Below, one piece after another: positions 27,183 to 36,599 of a stretch of 64,000 nucleotides of DNA. Location of the stretch: the NCBI GenBank assembly GCA_024278975.1, contig JAJRSD010000039.1, positions 62,001-126,000 of the forward strand, given 5' to 3'. The stretch is from Bacteroidota bacterium (GTDB lineage: Bacteria > Bacteroidota > Bacteroidia > Bacteroidales > Prolixibacteraceae). Every line of letters starts with the position of its first letter. Position 1 is the stretch's first letter. The notes below the pieces were generated by a model. It was not told the DNA's origin. It saw only the letters and a list, made by a program, of their open reading frames with translations, and made no database searches. Both the position numbers and the translations under genes were made by a program.

Positions 27183-27801
27183 TGAGCTACAAAAAATATG
27201 GAAAAGTGCTGATTTTGAAATCAATAAAAAATCCAAAGATGAACTGAATTTGTTACTGACTTCAAAAGCTAAACAAACCCTTAAAGAACTTATTATTCTG
27301 GATATTATTGCAATTCCCATTTGTGTGGGAGTTGTGGTTTGGTTAATCATTAGTTCGATAAATAGAATAGATGATAAATTATATCTGGCAAATAATATAT
27401 TACTTGGGATATTTATATTGATAGCACTCATTTATTGCATATGGTTTTGGGCTAAATTTCAACGCAATAAATTCAATCTATCAATAAAAAGTTGGTTAGC
27501 AGAAAGAATTAATTTGCAATCTATATGGCTGACTGGAAGGTTTAGGAAATTAGAATTCTATCTATTCCCATTAATATATATCCTTACAAATTTATCAATC
27601 CATGTTTACTATACAAACCTGTATTTTAACGATGTCTTTGTATCAGAAAAGTTTTTGGAAGAAGATATGTGGGGTATGATTATTTTTACAATCATACTTC
27701 TTGCTGGCGGTTTTTATGGTTTGATAAAAATTCGTGAATACCACATGAAAAAACTCGAATTTCTCAAAGATTTGTATGGTCGTCTGCACAATGTGTGCTA
27801 A
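27172..27801 (+). CDS. membrane protein, probable partner or anti-sigma factor of the ECF sigma
   Basis: 209 residues. An N-terminal cytoplasmic segment (MENNELQKIWKSADFEINKKS) precedes four predicted membrane helices: IILDIIAIPICVGVVVWLII, ILLGIFILIALIYCIWFW, LFPLIYILTNLSIHVYY and MIIFTIILLAGGFYGLI. No classical zinc anti-sigma motif is visible. Its role as anti-sigma is inferred only from the 11-base overlap with the sigma gene and the soluble N-terminus. The stop codon TAA (27799-27801) is part of a GCTAACG half-repeat. Confidence 0.75.
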   Translation: MENNELQKIWKSADFEINKKSKDELNLLLTSKAKQTLKELIILDIIAIPICVGVVVWLIISSINRIDDKLYLANNILLGIFILIALIYCIWFWAKFQRNKFNLSIKSWLAERINLQSIWLTGRFRKLEFYLFPLIYILTNLSIHVYYTNLYFNDVFVSEKFLEEDMWGMIIFTIILLAGGFYGLIKIREYHMKKLEFLKDLYGRLHNVC

Positions 27802-27827
27802 CGTATTTGTATAAGTACCTTATAATG
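27797..27827 (+). repeat. half copy (E) of the island repeat end
   Basis: GCTAACGTATTTG then TATAAGTACCTTATAATG. The first half matches the repeat ends at 25674, 25802, 26375 and 26562; the GCGGG part is decayed and no partner end was found to the right. It starts on the stop codon of the membrane-protein gene. Confidence 0.5.
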
Positions 27828-27868
27828 TAAATTTATTTATATTCTTACACTATCCGAGTCTTAAAAAC

Positions 27869-29233
27869 TCAAATCTTACTATCAATATCACCGGCATTTT
27901 TTTGAATTTTACTGATTGCTTCTGCAATTCCATCCATATCCGGCTTTTCGGTAAGCAGTACATTCTGAGGTAACCAAATCATCTCTTCGTTACACAGTTT
28001 ATCGTTTACCGGGCACTGATTTCTTTCCATAAACAGATTATAATCAAGCATCTCTTTGGGGTACATTTTCTGAAAGTTTTTCGACTGAAGCGCATTATTC
28101 AGATAAGGCATTGTATTTAATGTTGAGTATCCTTTTGAGCAGGAGACTCCTTCAGCATTAAGTGCCTGCAAAAATTTAGCCCGTGGCAAACCATCAAATT
28201 TTTCGCTGTTATATTTAAACGGGAAAAGATGATATGCGGCTCTTGTAACGTTGTCGTACAGTTTATACGGAGTAATTCCGGGGATATTTTTTATCTGCGA
28301 TTTCAGATATCCTGCATTTATATTTCGTGTTTCCGTTTCGCTTTCCAGCCTTTTTAGCTGAGCCAAACCAATTGCAGCCTGATATTCGGTAATACGTAGT
28401 TTTGTACCTGCAATTGCTGTTCCTGCTCCCACCTCTCCAACCATTGCTCCGTACGGATTTCCGTAGTTGTGGTACGAATAACATCTGTCTATAAAATCGT
28501 CGTTGTCGCTAACAATTGCACCGCCCTCGCCAATGGGTAAATTTTTCGAATTCTGGAAACTAAAACATCCGGCATCGCCGAAAGTCCCCATCTTTTTATA
28601 ATTTATTTCGGCAAGCCACGCCTGACAAGCATCTTCAACTACAACAAGATTATGGTTATTTGCAATTTGCATAATTCGCTCCATATTGGCAGGCAGTCCT
28701 AAAATATGAACGGGTAAAATTGCACGTGTTCGCGAGGTGATTTTTGCCTCAATTTTTTCGGTATCTATTTGAAATGTTTCCGGGTCGGTATCGACAAAAA
28801 CAGGCATTGCTCCGGTTGCCAGAACTGCGGCAATTGTAGCAATAAAAGTATATGGCGGTACAATCACTTCGTCGCCGCCACCAATATTTAACTGAACAAG
28901 TGCTGCAATAATTGCATTTGTTCCGTTTACCACTGCGAGTGCGCGTTTTGCTCCCACCGTTTCTGCCCACTTCTCTTCGAACTCAGTTACAACTTTATTA
29001 CGCGACCAGACTCCGCTACGCAAAACTTCTATAATTTGTGCTTCGTCTGTTTCCGGATTCCATCTGGGCCATTTTGGCCAGCTTTCGGTGCGTACAGGTT
29101 TGCCGCCCAAAATTGCAGGAATATCAGAATCTTTCGTGATATTAAAAATTATGGAAGGAGTTACAATAGCTCCCACTCCGGCAAGAGAATTCTGTTTGAT
29201 AAATTTGCGTCTTGAATACTCATTTTTTTTCAT
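27869..29233 (-). CDS. DegT/DnrJ/EryC1/StrS-type aminotransferase with Tat-like signal
   Basis: 454 residues from MKKNEYSRRKFIKQNSLAGV. The opening is a twin-arginine motif (SRRKFIK) with a hydrophobic stretch, then the PLP fold: SGVWSRNKVVTEFEEKWAE, VNGTNAIIAAL, EVIVPPYTFIATIAAVL, VVEDACQAW, and the probable PLP lysine in SFQNSKNLPIGEGGAI near residue 229. Members aminate keto-sugars or dehydrate sugars. Export of a folded PLP enzyme is unusual but recurs in Bacteroidota sugar clusters. An in-frame start at 29284 would bury the Tat motif, so 29233 is chosen. Gfo/Idh oxidoreductase and esterase genes lie upstream on the same strand beyond mazEF. Confidence 0.88.
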   Translation of the reverse strand: MKKNEYSRRKFIKQNSLAGVGAIVTPSIIFNITKDSDIPAILGGKPVRTESWPKWPRWNPETDEAQIIEVLRSGVWSRNKVVTEFEEKWAETVGAKRALAVVNGTNAIIAALVQLNIGGGDEVIVPPYTFIATIAAVLATGAMPVFVDTDPETFQIDTEKIEAKITSRTRAILPVHILGLPANMERIMQIANNHNLVVVEDACQAWLAEINYKKMGTFGDAGCFSFQNSKNLPIGEGGAIVSDNDDFIDRCYSYHNYGNPYGAMVGEVGAGTAIAGTKLRITEYQAAIGLAQLKRLESETETRNINAGYLKSQIKNIPGITPYKLYDNVTRAAYHLFPFKYNSEKFDGLPRAKFLQALNAEGVSCSKGYSTLNTMPYLNNALQSKNFQKMYPKEMLDYNLFMERNQCPVNDKLCNEEMIWLPQNVLLTEKPDMDGIAEAISKIQKNAGDIDSKI

Positions 29234-29353
29234 AACAAAATGGTTTAGTTTATTTACGATTGAAAAGTAGCAATTATTACGCACTCACTCTCATATTTTA
29301 AATGACTAAAACATAATTTGTGGATTTAGATTAAAGAACAGCTTCTTAGTTTA

Positions 29354-29677
29354 TTAATCTACAAATGCTTCTTTAATTACTAATTTTACTTCTTTTATTT
29401 CTGGCTTTGTCATCTTTCCAAGTACCTTAATTATCCTCTGTTTGTCAACTGTTCTAATTTGGTCGACTACTATCCATCCTGTTTTTCCGTTATGTTTAAT
29501 TTTAATTCTTGTTGGGTAGCTTTTCGAACTTGTTGTCATAGGAGCAATTACAGTAGTACTCAAATATTTATTCATTTCGTTTGGAGAAATAATAATACAA
29601 GGTCTTGTTTTCTTTATTTCGCTGCCTATTGTTGGATCCAGATTTACCAAAACGATATCATATTGATTTAATTCCAT
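29354..29677 (-). CDS. mazF: MazF/PemK-family endoribonuclease toxin
   Basis: 107 residues. YDIVLVNLDPTIGSEIKKTRP then CIIISPNEMNKYLSTTVIAPM is the MazF fold with the conserved Gly-x-Glu...RP pattern near residues 17-27, and GWIVVDQIRTVDKQR near 70-85. MazF toxins cut single-stranded RNA at short sequences; the cut sequence cannot be predicted. The gene overlaps its antitoxin by 10 bases. It has no promoter of its own. Confidence 0.93.
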   Translation of the reverse strand: MELNQYDIVLVNLDPTIGSEIKKTRPCIIISPNEMNKYLSTTVIAPMTTSSKSYPTRIKIKHNGKTGWIVVDQIRTVDKQRIIKVLGKMTKPEIKEVKLVIKEAFVD

Positions 29678-29913
29678 TCCTCAAGTGTTTCGTCCTCAAA
29701 AATGTCATTAAATAACAATTTATCATCTCCATTTTCATTCATTTCTTTGAATGCTTCTTCCCAGCCTTTTCTTGGAGTTGACAGCGGCTGAATGATTATT
29801 TTTCCCTTTTCAAGAATTAAATCTACTTTGTCTTTAATGTTGTACTTTTCTAAAATTGTTTTACTAAAACGTATTCCTTTAGAATTTCCTATTTGTATAA
29901 CTGAAACTTCCAT
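29668..29913 (-). CDS. mazE: MazE-type AbrB-fold antitoxin
   Basis: 81 residues. The N-terminal swapped-hairpin DNA-binding domain is MEVSVIQIGNSKGIRFSKTI then KYNIKDKVDLILEKGKIIIQPL. The acidic C-terminus (MNENGDDKLLFNDIFEDETLEEW) is the toxin-binding tail. The fold and the overlapping toxin gene make the assignment firm. A palindrome upstream that overlaps the promoter is the likely autoregulatory operator. Confidence 0.92.
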   Translation of the reverse strand: MEVSVIQIGNSKGIRFSKTILEKYNIKDKVDLILEKGKIIIQPLSTPRKGWEEAFKEMNENGDDKLLFNDIFEDETLEEWN

Positions 29914-29922
29914 AATATTTAC

Positions 29923-29963
29923 TTGTAATTACAAAGTTATTACAAATAATCAATTTCCCCAAA
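29923..29963 (-). promoter_or_regulatory. mazEF promoter with overlapping operator palindrome
   Basis: On the minus strand TTTG (29960-29963), 20 bases, then TAACTTTG (29932-29939) fit the Bacteroidota promoter. The perfect 12-base palindrome TTGTAATTACAA (29923-29934) overlaps the start-proximal side, and a related half TTTGTAATAA lies within the spacer. Binding of MazE here would block transcription; that is inference from AbrB-type antitoxins. Confidence 0.65.
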
Positions 29964-30020
29964 TTAATTCTAACCGTACTAAGTTTAGCTGTTTTTACCT
30001 CGTTACAAAGAATGTTATTA

Positions 30021-31076
30021 TCACGAGTTTTGTGCAATAAACTCATCTAATTTTACCACAGAATTTAGTTTCGACGATTCGTAAATTGCAAGTACAATTG
30101 CCAGCGATTTCAGACTTTCTTCGCCCGAAACCGGCGGTGTAGAATTTGTATTTATTGCATCAACAATTGCTTCGAACTGTTTTTTGTGTGGCTCAATTGA
30201 AAATCCGGCAAGCGGACTGGAAGCACCACTGGCTTTCGTTTCGGTCTCTTCGGCTGCCGGGCTGTTTTGTTGAGATTCAGTTTTAACCTCAACATTGTTA
30301 TCATCGATAATTACACTGCCTTTTTTACCATGAAGTTCTATACGTCGCGACTGCGCAGGCTGCACCGATGTTGAACCTTCGATTACTCCAATTGCCCCGT
30401 TTTTATATCTCAATACTGCCACTGCACTATCTTCGCCCTCAATATTTTTATGAGTGAAAATATCTGTTTGTCCGTAAATTGTATCAACATCGCCCATAAA
30501 CCATTGTAGTAAATCTATTGTATGAATTCCCTGATTTATAAGTACCCCGCCGCCATCGAGTTTAAAAGTGCCACGCCAAACTCCACTATCGTAATAGTCC
30601 TGACCACGAAACCATTTTATATAAGCATCGCCCATAAAAATATCGCCTATTTCGTTGTCCTCAATTTGCTGCTTCAGTTTTTGAATTTCGGTAACAAACC
30701 GGCTTTGATAAATTACCGCCAGTTTAACATTATTGGCTTTGCATTTTTCTATTAATCTGTTTGCCCGCTGAAGAGTTACTTCGATGGGTTTTTCAACAAT
30801 AACATGCTTGCCTGCTTCGGCAGCTTTTTCTCCATATTCAAGATGATTTCCGTTTGGAGTACAGATTGAGACAATATCTAAATCGGGGTCGGAGATAAAA
30901 CTTTCCCAGTCGTGGTCCCACTTGACATTATATTTTTCGCCACACTTTTTGGCGTTTTCGCTTGTGCGACTATATACCGATTGCAACTCTGCATTTTTCG
31001 ATTCGATAATTGCCTGCGCCTGAATATCGGCAATTGTTCCACAACCTACTATTCCAATTTTTAGTTTTTTACTCAT
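30021..31076 (-). CDS. Gfo/Idh/MocA-family NAD(P)-dependent oxidoreductase
   Basis: 351 residues. The N-terminal Rossmann motif KIGIVGCGTIADIQAQAI is followed by SICTPNGNHLEYGEKAAEAGK and the catalytic EKP in HVIVEKPIEVTL. The C-terminal domain carries GVWRGTFKLDGGGVLINQGIH then TIDLLQWFMG, whose His and Asp are typical of sugar and inositol dehydrogenases. The substrate is unknown. A low-complexity acidic stretch (QQNSPAAEETETKASG) near 265-285 is an unusual insertion. The start is 6 bases after the esterase stop, so the two are an operon. The DegT aminotransferase further left may belong to the same pathway. Confidence 0.92.
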   Translation of the reverse strand: MSKKLKIGIVGCGTIADIQAQAIIESKNAELQSVYSRTSENAKKCGEKYNVKWDHDWESFISDPDLDIVSICTPNGNHLEYGEKAAEAGKHVIVEKPIEVTLQRANRLIEKCKANNVKLAVIYQSRFVTEIQKLKQQIEDNEIGDIFMGDAYIKWFRGQDYYDSGVWRGTFKLDGGGVLINQGIHTIDLLQWFMGDVDTIYGQTDIFTHKNIEGEDSAVAVLRYKNGAIGVIEGSTSVQPAQSRRIELHGKKGSVIIDDNNVEVKTESQQNSPAAEETETKASGASSPLAGFSIEPHKKQFEAIVDAINTNSTPPVSGEESLKSLAIVLAIYESSKLNSVVKLDEFIAQNS

Positions 31077-31082
31077 ATCTGC

Positions 31083-33116
31083 CTACTTTGAATTAATTTC
31101 TTGCAGAACATTTTTAACCGTTCCATCCAGCTTAACAAAATTATCTTCTTTACTTAATTTCGAATAGATGTTCTCTGTCCAGTCGAAACCTGATTTTTTA
31201 TTTCCATATAAAACAATTGTTCGTGGATAAATTAGTCCTGCAAATTGAGGAATATTACCATATTTCAGCACATTAAAAAGAGCTGTATTACAGTTCGACT
31301 CGATTATGGGTGTAATTCCGATATGTGCATCTGGTGCATTTTCTAAAATCACTCCGGCAACATTTTTTTTGTTTACAACAGCACTGTATATAACAGGTAC
31401 AGCGAGGTCGCCCTCTCCCCATAAATAGATTTCAGAAGATTTGACACTACTTTCTGGTTTAATGTTTTCGATTGCAGCAAGTATATCGTTAATCTGCAAC
31501 GAAGCCTGTGTGTGTCCGCAAAGTTCGGCAAAACGTGATAGTTTCCAATGACTGTCAGTTAGCCAGGGATTGTTGCCGGTTCCGGTAATTTCGGTACAAT
31601 ATAAATTAAAACCGTCTGGAAGATAGCTGCTTTTAAAAAGAGATTTTAACTCCGAAAGATTAATTTTTTCTTTTGAAATAAGGATAACCGTTTTACCCTT
31701 TTCGCCCGGTTTGTACAGGTAGTAACCATTATGAATAATTGAATTATCATTCATTCCAAGTTGTTTCTGTTCAACAATAAAACCCTGCTCTTCTGTTTTA
31801 TTTGTTGTTTTTATTTCTGAATTGATGGGTAGAAAAGCCGTGCAAATAATTTTGCTTTGCAAAGCCGTCATCAATGTTTTTTTATAGGCCTTAAAATCTT
31901 TTTTATTTTGAATGTTCCAATTGGGTGTTTTAGGTGTAAAAACTGTTTCAACATGTGCCATGTCAGCCGGCTCTCCATCAGGGAAGCAGGTTAATTCGGC
32001 ATCGAATCTCTCTTTGTAAATTGTTAAGGGTGAATTGCCATTTCGCAGCCATTTGTCCATCCAGGCATTTTCTGCATTCCAAATAGGATCGGAGTATGCG
32101 TGTTCTTGTTCGTAGCTTTTATAAGCGAATGAATCGGATGCTCCGTACAAACTGTAAACGTTTTTTAAATAGTTAATTACAGGCAACGGATTTGGATATA
32201 GTTTATCTAAAGTACCGTTTTGAATCAAAAGTTTTCTTGGTGCAACTAAACTGAACATTTCGCCATACGAAATTCCATAATAATTATAAAAAAGGTGAAT
32301 GTCGCATGTGCTGCTTATTCCTCCCGGTTTATTATAATGTTCAATGGCGTTTACTCCCTGGTTTACAACGGCAACCGAAATACGCGGGTCGGCAATTGTT
32401 GTTAACATGGCTCTTATAGAACCACCGGAAAGACCTGCAATTCCTATTTTGTTTTGGTTCACTAATTTTGTTCCCGTTTTGTTGGTTAATGTAAGCAGGA
32501 AATCAACAGTTCTTATTCCGTCCCAAATAGTTGGTGCAGCGGCCGAATAACCGGTGTTGTACCAGTTTAAATGACCGAGATATTGGGCGTGTTCTCCGCA
32601 TGCATCCCAACCTGCTCCAATTTTTCCTTCTTCGCCAACCATGGGCAGTTCAATTGCCACAAAACCGTTTTCGGCGTAAGTTCGTGCATGCGGTCTGTAT
32701 TTGTCTCTCCGGCTATGACCTGGAGCATGGATAACTGCCGGAACCGGGAAGGTTACATTTTTAGGAATAAACAGATGTGCTGCAACATATACTTTTGGGC
32801 GACTTTCGTACACTACACGCTGGAAGTAACAATTCCCCAAATCAACTTTGTCGCCAACATATTTAATATTCAAAGGTGTTTTTTCCTGCATCGGATTTAG
32901 TCCGATTATATCCAGAACTTTTTCTTTTAATTCAGAACGTTGTTTTTTTAGTTTGGCAAGTGTTGCCGGTGCTGTTCTTTCTGTGGTTATTTTGTGCGCA
33001 ATATAATTCAGATTATTCATAATAGCAGTGCTGTCTTGTGCTATGCTCTGCCCCATAGTAATAATTGTGCTAAAAACTATTACTGAAATATGGCGTATCA
33101 AGTTTTTCTTCATCAT
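31083..33116 (-). CDS. secreted alpha/beta-hydrolase, acetylxylan-esterase-like
   Basis: 677 residues with a signal peptide (MMKKNLIRHISVIVFSTIIT, cleavage near SIAQ). The first half is a complete alpha/beta-hydrolase: VIHAPGHSRRDKYRP, nucleophile in GIAGLSGGSIRAM near residue 230, Asp in IQNGTLDKLYPN near 303, His in EQEHAYSDP near 338. This is like carbohydrate esterases acting on plant or algal polysaccharides. The second half (from about 410) has LWGEGDLAVPVIYSAVVNKK then VAGVILENAPDAHIG, resembling a second, degenerate hydrolase domain without an obvious catalytic serine. It is upstream gene of the operon with the Gfo/Idh enzyme. Confidence 0.8.
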   Translation of the reverse strand: MMKKNLIRHISVIVFSTIITMGQSIAQDSTAIMNNLNYIAHKITTERTAPATLAKLKKQRSELKEKVLDIIGLNPMQEKTPLNIKYVGDKVDLGNCYFQRVVYESRPKVYVAAHLFIPKNVTFPVPAVIHAPGHSRRDKYRPHARTYAENGFVAIELPMVGEEGKIGAGWDACGEHAQYLGHLNWYNTGYSAAAPTIWDGIRTVDFLLTLTNKTGTKLVNQNKIGIAGLSGGSIRAMLTTIADPRISVAVVNQGVNAIEHYNKPGGISSTCDIHLFYNYYGISYGEMFSLVAPRKLLIQNGTLDKLYPNPLPVINYLKNVYSLYGASDSFAYKSYEQEHAYSDPIWNAENAWMDKWLRNGNSPLTIYKERFDAELTCFPDGEPADMAHVETVFTPKTPNWNIQNKKDFKAYKKTLMTALQSKIICTAFLPINSEIKTTNKTEEQGFIVEQKQLGMNDNSIIHNGYYLYKPGEKGKTVILISKEKINLSELKSLFKSSYLPDGFNLYCTEITGTGNNPWLTDSHWKLSRFAELCGHTQASLQINDILAAIENIKPESSVKSSEIYLWGEGDLAVPVIYSAVVNKKNVAGVILENAPDAHIGITPIIESNCNTALFNVLKYGNIPQFAGLIYPRTIVLYGNKKSGFDWTENIYSKLSKEDNFVKLDGTVKNVLQEINSK

Positions 33117-33481
33117 GATTTTTCTACGATAGAAAAGAGTTTAAAGTTTAAATTATTACTATAAATTATCTTCGTTATAAAACTTGAGCAGAATAGATGA
33201 AAATCCTGCCCTTAAATACACGTTAAAGATATAATTTTATAACACATCAATGCTATATTTTACACCGCCGGGTATAAAATTTTATTGATTGCTAATTTAT
33301 TGTAATCTAAGCTAGAATAAATTATATCGGCGTGTTTGCCAACTTATGATGAATCTTTTTCTTCGAATGCATATAACAATTGTCAGGTTTTTGGTATCCA
33401 TATTAATTTCTTACATATTATCTAAAATTTCTGTTTAGTCCACAACTTTATGAAATGAGCCCGGGTAGTTTCTAAAAATAA
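33117..33481. other. non-coding gap between the esterase gene and the infB terminator
   Basis: About 365 bases of AT-rich sequence. I see no convincing coding frame, no TAnnTTTG promoter facing the esterase gene, and no repeat. Confidence 0.5.
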
Positions 33482-33506
33482 AAAGGCCGGGAAACCCCCG
33501 GCCTTT
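33482..33506 (-). terminator. strong intrinsic terminator of the rimP-nusA-infB operon
   Basis: A perfect 10-base stem AAAGGCCGGG/CCCGGCCTTT closes a 5-base loop. On the minus strand it is followed by TTTTATTTTTAG, a U-rich run. It lies 22 bases after the infB stop. Confidence 0.9.
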
Positions 33507-33527
33507 CAAAAAACTAAAAAATATTTT

Positions 33528-36509
33528 TTATAATGTTTTTGCTACCTCAATTTCGTGGTAAGACTCAACGTGGTCACCCACTTTAATGTCGTTGAATCTG
33601 TCGATATTTAATCCACATTCGTAGCCGTTTTTCACCTCTTTCACATCGTCTTTAAAACGTTTAAGCGAACCAAGTTTTCCGGTGTAAACTACAATGCCGT
33701 CGCGGATAATTCTGATTTTGGAATTTCTGGTAATTTTACCATCGCGAACAAGGCAACCTGCAATATTTCCTACTTTAGTAATACTAAATACTTCGAGCAC
33801 TTCAACAGTACCCAAAATTTCTTCCTTAATTTCCGGTGATAACATACCTTCCATTGCAGCCTTAATTTCGTTTATCGCATCGTAAATAATAGAGTATAAA
33901 CGAATATCAATTTGCTCTTTTTCAGCTAATTTTCTTGCTTTTAACGAAGGGCGCACCTGAAATCCGATTACAATTGCTTCGGATGCAGCAGCCAGAAGAA
34001 TATCCGATTCCGAAATCTGACCAACTGCTTTATGTTTTATATTCACCTGAATCTCTTCGGTCGAAAGTTTTATCAAAGCGTCAGAAAGTGCTTCGATTGA
34101 ACCATCCACATCTCCCTTAACAATAAGGTTCAGTTCCTGGAAGTTTCCAATGGCAATCCTTCTGCCAATTTCGTCAAGTGTAATATGTTTCTGAGTTCTT
34201 AAACCTTGCTCGCGAGCCAACTGCTCACGCTTATTTGAAATGTTCCGTGCTTCGCGTTCGTTATCCATAACATTAAACTTGTCGCCGGCTTGCGGCGCAC
34301 CATTCAATCCCAGAATAATTGCAGGTTCTGCAGGTCCAACACTTTTAATACGTTGGTTACGTTCGTTAAACATTGCTTTTATGTGACCAAAATACTGGCC
34401 TGCCAAAATAATATCGCCAGCATTTAACGTTCCACTTTGTACTAACAATGTGGAAACATATCCACGACCTTTATCTAACTCCGATTCAATAATTGTTCCC
34501 TGTGCATTTTTATTTGCATTTGCTTTCAGCTCCAACATTTCAGCTTCAAGCAAAACTTTTTCAAGCAAGTCTTCAATACCAATTCCATTTTTAGCTGAAA
34601 TATCGTGCGACTGATATTTACCACCCCACTCTTCAACGAGGTAATTCATCTCTGCTAATTCTTTCTTTATCCTTTCGGGATCGGCACCGGGTTTGTCAAT
34701 TTTATTAATTGCAAATACAATTGGAACACTGGCTGCGGCAGCATGATTAATTGCCTCAATAGTTTGTGGCATAACGTTATCGTCGGCTGCTACAATAATA
34801 ATTGCAATGTCAGTAACTTGTGCACCACGCGCACGCATAGCTGTAAATGCTTCGTGCCCAGGTGTGTCAAGAAATGTTATGAACTTACCATCTTTTAGCT
34901 TAACGTGGTAAGCACCAATATGTTGAGTAATTCCACCGGCTTCTCCTGCAATTACATTGGTGTCTCGAATATAATCGAGTAACGATGTTTTACCGTGGTC
35001 AACGTGCCCCATTACTGTTACAATTGGTGGACGTGATTTTAAATCTTCAACTTTGTCTTCAACTTCATCAATTGCTTCCTGAATTTCGACACTTACAAAT
35101 TCAACTTTAAATCCGAACTCTTCGGCAACCACCGAAAGTGTTTCTGCATCTAAACGCTGGTTTATCGAAACAAATAAACCAAGGCTCATACACGAAGAGA
35201 TAACCTGAGTTACATTAACGTCCATCATGGTTGCAAATTCGGCAACCGAAACAAATTCGGTTACTTTCAGAACTCCCTGGTCTTCAATTTGTTTGTCGAT
35301 ATCAGCCTGCACTCTTTCACTTGCTGCAGCCCTTTTGTCGCGTCTGTATTTAGCTCCTTTTTTACTTTTTCCTTTTGAAGTTAATCGGGCTAAAGTATCT
35401 TTAATTTGCTTTTGTACATCTTCCTCGTTAACCTCTTTTTTAAGTGGTCGTTTCCTTTTACTTCCCTGTTTATTAACAACAAAGTTACCTTTTGGTCTGT
35501 CTCCGGGTTTCCTTTCTACATTTACTTTACCGGTATCTTTTTGTATTCTTCTTCTTCGTTTTTTACGCGACGAACTTCCTTCTCCTGCTGCATTTGCCTT
35601 TTGTAAATCAATTTTTCCCAAAACAGTTGGACCTTCCAATTTCCCTGCTTTGGCTTTTATAACTTCAATTTTACCACCTTTACCTTTTTCGCGTCTTCCT
35701 TCGCCGCCTTTTTCAGAAAATTTCTGTTTTTGTCGCTCTTTACGCTCCTTATCTTTTTCTGCTTTCGATTTTTTTGCAGGACGTGTTTTCTGATTAATAT
35801 TTTTTAAATCAATTTTGCCAATAACTTTAACTTCATCAACTTTAGGAATTTCGGCAGCTATCAATTCTTCTTTTGGTTTTTCAGGAACAGCAACTTTTAC
35901 TGGCTCTTTTTTTATGGCAACCGGTTCTTTTTTTGTTTCTTTCTTAACCGGATCCTTTTTCGGTTTTGGTTTCGACTCTTTTATTGGCTCTTTTACCGGC
36001 TCTTCTTTAACTTTTTCAATAACTTTTGTAACCGGCTTCTCGGTTTTAACAGATTCCTTTTTTGCCTTTTTAGGTTTCTTCAATTTGTTTAAATCAATTT
36101 TACCAAGAATCTTTACCTTCTCTTCCTTTACAACAGGTTTTATCTCCTCTGCAGGTTTCTCTTCTATTTTTGGTTGAGGTTTTACAACTTCCTTCTTCTC
36201 AACTATGACCTCAGCAACAGGTTCTTCTTTTATCTCTTCTTCAAGTGGCTCGCCTTCAGGATTATCAATGCTGATAACCTCTTTTTTCGGACGATGACTT
36301 TTTAAGCTTATTTTTTTCGACTCTTTCTTTAATAGGATGTCAACTTTGTACTCTTTTTCAAGAAGTTGCACAGCTTCTACAGAAATTTTAGTATTAGGAC
36401 TTGATTCGATTTCAATACCCTTTTTATGCAAATATTCAACAATGGTGTGTGTGCCAACGTTAAATTCTCTTGCAAGTTTACTAAGCCTTATTGATTTGCC
36501 TGCTACCAT
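33528..36509 (-). CDS. infB: translation initiation factor IF-2
   Basis: GTPase that brings fMet-tRNA to the 30S subunit. 993 residues. The N-terminal IF2N motif ([20 protein letters not shown]) is followed by roughly 320 residues of lysine, glutamate and proline-rich repeats ([17 protein letters not shown]) and a basic linker, longer than the enterobacterial linker but usual for Bacteroidota. The GTPase core begins near 490: [15 protein letters not shown] (G1), [15 protein letters not shown] (G3), NKIDKPGAD (G4). The C-terminus ends with the fMet-tRNA-binding barrel ([20 protein letters not shown]). Third gene after rimP and nusA, with a strong terminator after it. Confidence 0.98.
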   Translation of the reverse strand: MVAGKSIRLSKLAREFNVGTHTIVEYLHKKGIEIESSPNTKISVEAVQLLEKEYKVDILLKKESKKISLKSHRPKKEVISIDNPEGEPLEEEIKEEPVAEVIVEKKEVVKPQPKIEEKPAEEIKPVVKEEKVKILGKIDLNKLKKPKKAKKESVKTEKPVTKVIEKVKEEPVKEPIKESKPKPKKDPVKKETKKEPVAIKKEPVKVAVPEKPKEELIAAEIPKVDEVKVIGKIDLKNINQKTRPAKKSKAEKDKERKERQKQKFSEKGGEGRREKGKGGKIEVIKAKAGKLEGPTVLGKIDLQKANAAGEGSSSRKKRRRRIQKDTGKVNVERKPGDRPKGNFVVNKQGSKRKRPLKKEVNEEDVQKQIKDTLARLTSKGKSKKGAKYRRDKRAAASERVQADIDKQIEDQGVLKVTEFVSVAEFATMMDVNVTQVISSCMSLGLFVSINQRLDAETLSVVAEEFGFKVEFVSVEIQEAIDEVEDKVEDLKSRPPIVTVMGHVDHGKTSLLDYIRDTNVIAGEAGGITQHIGAYHVKLKDGKFITFLDTPGHEAFTAMRARGAQVTDIAIIIVAADDNVMPQTIEAINHAAAASVPIVFAINKIDKPGADPERIKKELAEMNYLVEEWGGKYQSHDISAKNGIGIEDLLEKVLLEAEMLELKANANKNAQGTIIESELDKGRGYVSTLLVQSGTLNAGDIILAGQYFGHIKAMFNERNQRIKSVGPAEPAIILGLNGAPQAGDKFNVMDNEREARNISNKREQLAREQGLRTQKHITLDEIGRRIAIGNFQELNLIVKGDVDGSIEALSDALIKLSTEEIQVNIKHKAVGQISESDILLAAASEAIVIGFQVRPSLKARKLAEKEQIDIRLYSIIYDAINEIKAAMEGMLSPEIKEEILGTVEVLEVFSITKVGNIAGCLVRDGKITRNSKIRIIRDGIVVYTGKLGSLKRFKDDVKEVKNGYECGLNIDRFNDIKVGDHVESYHEIEVAKTL

Positions 36510-36599
36510 AAAAATACTTTTTCTTTACTTTTCAATGTGCCAAAATCTCTGTTTACAATTGTAGCGAAATGCTGTTACTGTAATTCAATTTTAACCAAT

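Noticed and set aside
25674-27827. Calling the island a true integron with attC sites
   Set aside because: No integrase, the strict GTTRRRY core is not satisfied at every end, and the genes are not all in one orientation; only a cassette-like description is supported.
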